From Bacillus methanolicus MGA3 (GTDB lineage Bacteria; Bacillota; Bacilli; Bacillales; Cytobacillaceae): a stretch of 64,000 bases of DNA. Shown in pieces: positions 60,040-64,000 of this stretch. The position numbers and the translations under genes were made by a program. The DNA lies in assembly GCF_000724485.1 (NCBI RefSeq), contig NZ_CP007740.1, positions 1-64,000 of the forward strand. Reading direction: 5' to 3'. The notes below the pieces were generated by a model that saw nothing but the letters and a program-made list of their open reading frames with translations, had not been told where the DNA came from and made no database searches. Every line of letters begins with the position of its first letter. Position 1 is the first letter of the stretch.

Positions 60040-61014
60040 TTATATTTTCCCTTTCGCTGCTAGTCTTGTCCAGCTTTCACCATTATTTTTTGTCATGAAA
60101 ATATCCCCATTCATGGTGGCTATAACAATTTCCTTCTCATTTGTCGGATTAGAGGCCATATACATGATATGGTCTTTTTCATCCAGCGCAGGGACAGAAA
60201 GAACTTCCTCCTGTTTTGAATCTAATGATTGTTTTATAAGTTTTGGCTTATTGTTTTCTACAGCAGCAAATAAGATTGATTTTTCTTGGAAGACAAAAGT
60301 CGTCGTATTTAGCTTTCGAGTAAACTGCTCAAAAGTATTTCCATTATCTTTTGAAACGAAAATTCCTTCAGGCGTACTAATTCCGACTATATTTTCGTCC
60401 GTTGGGTGGGCAGCAATCGTTCCTGCTGCAGTTTTCGGTAGACCGTTTAATTGGCTTTGCGACCACGTTTTGCCGTCGTCTTTACTGTAAAATAACCCTT
60501 GTCCTAGCGTTTTGTTTTCTTCTTGGTTCACGACATAAATCGTATGGCTTTTATAGCCAACTGTCATATAATGAAAATCAGATTCTTTATAAAATCCTAG
60601 ATTCATCAACGTTTGTCCATTATCAAAACTTTTCACAAGTCCAAGAGGATTTCCCAAAGATGAACCTTCTTCTGGATGCCCCGATGAATAAAATCCATCG
60701 TCTGTTGCAGAAAAGCCCATATAATCATGTTTATTGGAAGTCGTTTCATACCACTTATTATTTTGGTAAACGAGAAAACCTTCATGTGTAGCAAAGTAAA
60801 TCGCATTTTGGTTGCCTGCATAACCGATTCCATGTAAATGATCGATCTTTCCTTCTTTCTTTTCTTTAAAGAATTGATTATTTGTAACAGATACGTTCGA
60901 TTTTGCTTGTTCCTTGCTCGTAATAAAAGATTGTTTTTTTTCATTGGATGATGAACAAGCGCTTAGAAGAAGAATAGCTGATGTAATCATAAGAGCTTTC
61001 GTCATTTTTTTCAT
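60040..61014 (-). CDS. BNR-repeat lipoprotein (F510_1955 glycosylhydrolase-like family)
   Basis: 324 residues. Lipobox LLLSACS, then a six- or seven-bladed propeller with sialidase-type Asp boxes: SFDNGQTL, SKDDGKTWSQ, SKDNGNTFEQ and TKNNGESWTR. HLHGIGY near residue 58 is characteristic of this family, often found with copper genes in Bacillus. Glycosidase activity is not shown for it; a metal- or redox-linked role fits the neighbours. AAAAAGGAG precedes ATG. Confidence 0.8.
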   Translation of the reverse strand: MKKMTKALMITSAILLLSACSSSNEKKQSFITSKEQAKSNVSVTNNQFFKEKKEGKIDHLHGIGYAGNQNAIYFATHEGFLVYQNNKWYETTSNKHDYMGFSATDDGFYSSGHPEEGSSLGNPLGLVKSFDNGQTLMNLGFYKESDFHYMTVGYKSHTIYVVNQEENKTLGQGLFYSKDDGKTWSQSQLNGLPKTAAGTIAAHPTDENIVGISTPEGIFVSKDNGNTFEQFTRKLNTTTFVFQEKSILFAAVENNKPKLIKQSLDSKQEEVLSVPALDEKDHIMYMASNPTNEKEIVIATMNGDIFMTKNNGESWTRLAAKGKI

Positions 61015-61060
61015 TGATATACTCCTTTTTGTGTATGAAATAGATATAGTATATTTTATA

Positions 61061-61087
61061 GCAGAAATATTTGCAGAATTTATGGAG
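61061..61087 (-). promoter_or_regulatory. Copper-island box (e), BNR lipoprotein promoter
   Basis: Minus strand CTCCATAAATTCTGCAAATA then TTTCTGC, with TATAAA beginning 27 bases after the box start. Confidence 0.75.
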
Positions 61088-61126
61088 TTTGTTTCTATAA
61101 TATAATATTTGTCACTCTAAATCCCT

Positions 61127-61696
61127 CTATGTTTTGTTGGTTTGAACATTTTGTCGATTGATTTTCTTCCAAGTAAAAAGGAAGAAAAAAACGGATAAAA
61201 ATGTTAATATTACTTTCCCTTGCCATGTCCAATTCATCAATTGATAAACCGAATAGGCTTCTAAAAGTAATGCAGGTATCTTCCCTATTGAGCTAGCAAT
61301 AATAAAGATAAGTAAGGAGGTTTTTCCGATCGCTGCAACAAAGGTTACAACCCCCGATGGAACAAAAGGAAGAAGCCGCAAAGATAGAACAAGAAAAAAG
61401 GCTTCTAAACCTTTTGCTTCAAGCAATCGTCTGACTTTCGGGTGAGAAAATAACTTGGATTCAGAAAGCTTCTTGAATCCTTTACGATATAAAATAAAGG
61501 AAATAATTGCTCCGATTGCTTCCCCTGCAAAAGATAATAAGGTGCCTGTCCAAAATCCGAACACAGTCAAATTGGCAGCCGTTAGAAAAATGCTTGGTAC
61601 AAGTCCAAAAATACTGATCATAATATTTATAACGATACTTATGAGGTAAGCAACATTTTCATATGCATTGAGCAGTGTAATAATTTGCTCTTTCAT
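61127..61696 (-). CDS. TVP38/TMEM64-family (VTT domain) membrane protein
   Basis: 189 residues. The VTT/SNARE-associated core is clear: AANLTVFGFWTGTLLSFAGE, AIGAIISFILYRKGFKKL, then RLLPFVPSGVVTFVAAIG with the FxPxG motif. DedA-superfamily relatives scramble or move lipids. It is encoded 12 bases after the response regulator, so it is part of the two-component operon. Confidence 0.85.
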   Translation of the reverse strand: MKEQIITLLNAYENVAYLISIVINIMISIFGLVPSIFLTAANLTVFGFWTGTLLSFAGEAIGAIISFILYRKGFKKLSESKLFSHPKVRRLLEAKGLEAFFLVLSLRLLPFVPSGVVTFVAAIGKTSLLIFIIASSIGKIPALLLEAYSVYQLMNWTWQGKVILTFLSVFFFLFTWKKINRQNVQTNKT

Positions 61697-61708
61697 CCTC
61701 TTCTCACC

Positions 61709-62386
61709 TTATGCCTCCCATTTATATCCCACCCCCCAAACGGTTTGCAGAAATTGATCGATCGGAAAACCAACTTGTCTAAGCTTTTCTCTAATATTTT
61801 TTACATGAGAATCTATGGTACGCTCTTCTGTATTTGCGCTATAGCCCCATAGTGACACGATGATTTGTTCTCTACTAAACACTCTGTTTGGATGTTTCAA
61901 AAACAGCCCTAATATAGCAAATTCTTTCGGCGTTAGAAAAATCGGTTCTTTTTGATAGTGGACTTTATGTTCGTCTTCCTCCCACACTAATCCTTGAAAT
62001 TCTATTTTTGAGTGCTTTCCCACAGAACGGCGCAGCACCGCCTCTATGCGGGCAAGGAGCTCGACTTCGTCAAACGGTTTTGTAATGTAATCATCCGCCC
62101 CAATATTAAGCCCTTTGACTTTATCTAACGTTTGATCTCGTGCGGTCACCATGATAATAGGGACATCGGAAAATTCTCTAATTCGTTTACAAATTTCCCA
62201 ACCATCTGGTTCCGGCATCATAATATCCAGCAAGATTAAATCCACTTTGTTATTTTCTAAGTACTGTATCGCTGCTAAACCGGACTCACACTTAACACAA
62301 TGATATCCTTTCGGGGAGAGATAAAGATCAAGTAAATCTAACATTCGTTTTTCATCGTCAACCAGTAATATCTTGTACATGCTCAT
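61709..62386 (-). CDS. OmpR/PhoB-family response regulator
   Basis: 225 residues. Receiver domain 1-120 with the acidic pair Asp10/Asp11, phosphoacceptor Asp54 (ILLDIMMPEPDG), Thr/Ala switch (VTARD) and Lys in ITKPFD. The C-terminal winged helix is complete (LTPKEFAILGLFLKHPNRVF, RTIDSHVKNIREKLR, WGVGYKWEA). ATGA overlap with the kinase gene. I infer it binds the CTCCATAAATTCTGCAAAT box at six promoters of this island. Confidence 0.95.
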   Translation of the reverse strand: MSMYKILLVDDEKRMLDLLDLYLSPKGYHCVKCESGLAAIQYLENNKVDLILLDIMMPEPDGWEICKRIREFSDVPIIMVTARDQTLDKVKGLNIGADDYITKPFDEVELLARIEAVLRRSVGKHSKIEFQGLVWEEDEHKVHYQKEPIFLTPKEFAILGLFLKHPNRVFSREQIIVSLWGYSANTEERTIDSHVKNIREKLRQVGFPIDQFLQTVWGVGYKWEA

Positions 62387-63753
62387 CCCTCCTGTAAAGT
62401 AATAATCATTTTAGTTCCTTTTCCGTAGATACTTTCCGCATAAATAGAACCTCCGTGGGCTTCAATAATTTCTTTTACTATCGCTAAGCCTAATCCTGTC
62501 CCACCGGTGGTTCTTGATCTTGATTTATCGACTCGGTATAAGCGTTCAAATATATGCGGTAAATCATCTTCAGGTATTCCTGTTCCTTCGTCTGAAATAA
62601 TAATCACAATATACCCTTTCTCCACCCTTACATCAATAGAGACGGTAGTATCTTGAACAGAATACTTTAAAGCGTTGTCTAACAGATTCATCATCACTTG
62701 ATCAAATCGTTTTTGATCTATATGGACGATAATGTTTTCATCACAGGAACATACAAGAGACATTTTTTTAGCCTGAAAAGCAGGATACATTTTGTCATGC
62801 AATTTTTTTAAGAAAGAACATAAGTTTGTAGGTTCTTTATGAATTTGAAATGAATGTTGATCCATCTTCGCTAATTCGAAAAGATCCTTTACTAACTTTT
62901 GCATATGCTCTGCCTCTTCATAGATTATGGACAAATATCGATTTCTCTCTTCTTCCTCAATGTTTGGTCTCCTAGCTATATCAGCATATCCTTTTACATA
63001 AGTGAGAGGGGTACGAAGTTCATGAGAAATACTTGCGAGAAATTCGTTTCTTTCTTTTTTTAAGAATTCTAAATCCCTCGCCAATGTTTGAATGGCTTTC
63101 CCTAATTCCGCCAATTCGTCCTCCCCTTTTACTTGCAAACGAACAGAAAAATCACCTTTACTCAATTTTTCAGTTGCCTGTTTCATGCGAATGAGAGGAA
63201 TGGTAATGACTCTTGATAAAAAAGCAATCGTAATAATGGTTAAAAATACAGAAAGAATTCCAACCATAATGAAATGATGCTTTAACTTATAAATCATGTT
63301 TTGAATGGAATCCGTATTTTGAAACATATAGACATACCCTTTTATCTTGCCGTCAATCCGAATCGGGCTTACTGTCGAAATATGCGACTCTTTTTGCCAA
63401 TTTTTTTGCACAATCATTCCATCATAGGGAATGTTTTTCTTTACGTTTTTTATTATTCTTTTAGCAAATGGCAAAATATGATCTGAAAAAAACAATATCC
63501 TCCCCTTGTCATTTGTTATAACGACGTCCGTCTCTGCTTCAGATTCCATCATTGTGACATGTGCTAAAGTAGAAGGGTCATAATTTTTTTCTAACACACG
63601 GCGGTGACTATTCCCTCTTGCTAACAGCTGCTCAAATTCCTCATTAATTCTAGAATTAACCAGAGTAACATATAATGACGCAAATAAAACCGTTTCTATT
63701 CCTAATACGAATACAAAAAATAATAGTCCTAATTTAAAAGAAATCTTTCTCAC
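62383..63753 (-). CDS. Membrane sensor histidine kinase
   Basis: 456 residues from GTG 63753 (GAGGGACAAAA upstream). Span 1 at about 8-32, an outside sensor domain of about 125 residues, span 2 at about 161-182, then HAMP, the dimerisation helix with His244 (SISHELRTPLTYVKGYA), N box NLLDNALKYS, and GTGIPEDDLPHIFERLYRVD plus GGTGLGLAIVKEI. The sensor domain holds several His, Met and Asp residues (HVTMMESEAETDV). Copper or envelope thiol stress is the likely signal given the regulon. Confidence 0.95.
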   Translation of the reverse strand: MRKISFKLGLLFFVFVLGIETVLFASLYVTLVNSRINEEFEQLLARGNSHRRVLEKNYDPSTLAHVTMMESEAETDVVITNDKGRILFFSDHILPFAKRIIKNVKKNIPYDGMIVQKNWQKESHISTVSPIRIDGKIKGYVYMFQNTDSIQNMIYKLKHHFIMVGILSVFLTIITIAFLSRVITIPLIRMKQATEKLSKGDFSVRLQVKGEDELAELGKAIQTLARDLEFLKKERNEFLASISHELRTPLTYVKGYADIARRPNIEEEERNRYLSIIYEEAEHMQKLVKDLFELAKMDQHSFQIHKEPTNLCSFLKKLHDKMYPAFQAKKMSLVCSCDENIIVHIDQKRFDQVMMNLLDNALKYSVQDTTVSIDVRVEKGYIVIIISDEGTGIPEDDLPHIFERLYRVDKSRSRTTGGTGLGLAIVKEIIEAHGGSIYAESIYGKGTKMIITLQEG

Positions 63754-64000
63754 TTTTGTCCCTCACTATCAGTCCATTAACTTCTATATAGTTTAGAAAA
63801 GCTATTTTTTGATCTCTTTTCACTTTTCTGAATGACATAGTGGTATTTAAAACTAAATCGTTGAGACTTAAAACTTTAGAATAAATATCTGTATGTTCAC
63901 CTAGTTTATGCCTTTGTTCGATTTATAAAGGAGAATTAATTTTATTTTATAAAATAAATTTGCAGAATTTATGGATTTCAATAATCTTATTATGGAATTG
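63754..64000 (-). promoter_or_regulatory. Copper-island box (f) and leader of the kinase operon
   Basis: Minus strand ATCCATAAATTCTGCAAATT at 63958-63977 with TATAAA/TAAAAT 25-27 bases from the box start, reading toward the kinase gene with a leader of about 180 bases. This implies autoregulation of the two-component operon. No gene lies between 63754 and the end of the window. Confidence 0.65.

Noticed and set aside
1..64000. CRISPR array
   Set aside because: No set of regularly spaced identical repeats of 24-40 bases was seen; tandem repeats found are octamers, tetranucleotides or two-copy units.

Overview
The window looks like mobile, plasmid- or island-type DNA of a spore-forming Bacillaceae, possibly a thermophilic one. 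The main reasons are strong AAGGAGG ribosome sites with many TTG/GTG starts, a low GC content, YjcZ-type sporulation peptides, Ger and Spo0E homologues, Gram-positive lipoboxes, LexA boxes of the Bacillus type, and an aliphatic amidase plus a nitrile-hydratase remnant like the clusters known from Geobacillus/Aeribacillus pallidus. The first base of the window is the A of the ATG of a primase-type replication gene, as in a circular plasmid sequence rotated to its rep gene. That is suggestive but not proof of a plasmid.

Layout. 1-14.9 kb: a replication gene, then a non-coding control region (inverted repeats, a perfect 24-bp palindrome, a 251-nt leader with no cytosine), then a single long conjugation operon: coupling ATPase, replication-relaxation protein, TcpC/ConB, TcpD-like, TcpE/ConD, VirB4/ConE, lipoprotein, VirB6/ConG, and a CwlT-like wall hydrolase. 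Inverted copies of one sequence flank the operon. 15-18.2 kb: prophage remnant (tail protein, small tail-linked ORFs, holin) and a group II intron scrap. 18.4-20 kb: intact amidase amiE with broken acetamidase/formamidase and nitrile hydratase pieces. 20.3-23.7 kb: methyltransferase, a fused P450 wreck, and a TetR gene with its membrane-protein neighbour sharing an operator. 24-27 kb: ParA plus ribbon-helix-helix partner, a GACGTC-rich control region, and an SOS-box pair. 27.3-30 kb: a two-gene Gabija defence system. 30.5-34.2 kb: a decayed second coupling protein and a type II restriction-modification system with controller. 34-46.7 kb: a patchwork of small membrane genes, ferritin-like protein, nuclease, antiporter, CBO0543 proteins, germination-gene wreckage and many gene fragments. 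47-50 kb: tandem sporulation peptides, an RHH-type protein and Spo0E-like phosphatase. 50.1-51.3 kb: a highly structured non-coding region before a RadC-like JAB gene. 51.3-54.3 kb: more fragments and a C39 peptidase with a decayed copy of itself. 54.4-64 kb: a copper/thiol-redox island.

How the genes work together. The transfer operon supplies a nearly complete Gram-positive type IV secretion apparatus. Gabija and the restriction-modification system are defence cargo. The last 10 kb holds a multicopper oxidase, CopZ, a CcdA, a TlpA-type thioredoxin, an Lgt-like membrane protein, a second DsbD/CcdA-like protein, a BNR-repeat lipoprotein and a two-component system. I found one sequence, consensus CTCCATAAATTCTGCAAAT, 25-28 bases before a -10 box upstream of six transcription units there, including the sensor-kinase operon itself. 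I infer an undescribed regulon for copper and envelope thiol chemistry run by this two-component pair.

Much of the middle of the window is made of gene ends and frameshifted remnants joined at short repeats, including a palindromic repeat family (three full copies and a half copy) and a roughly 105-bp inverted repeat 21 kb apart.
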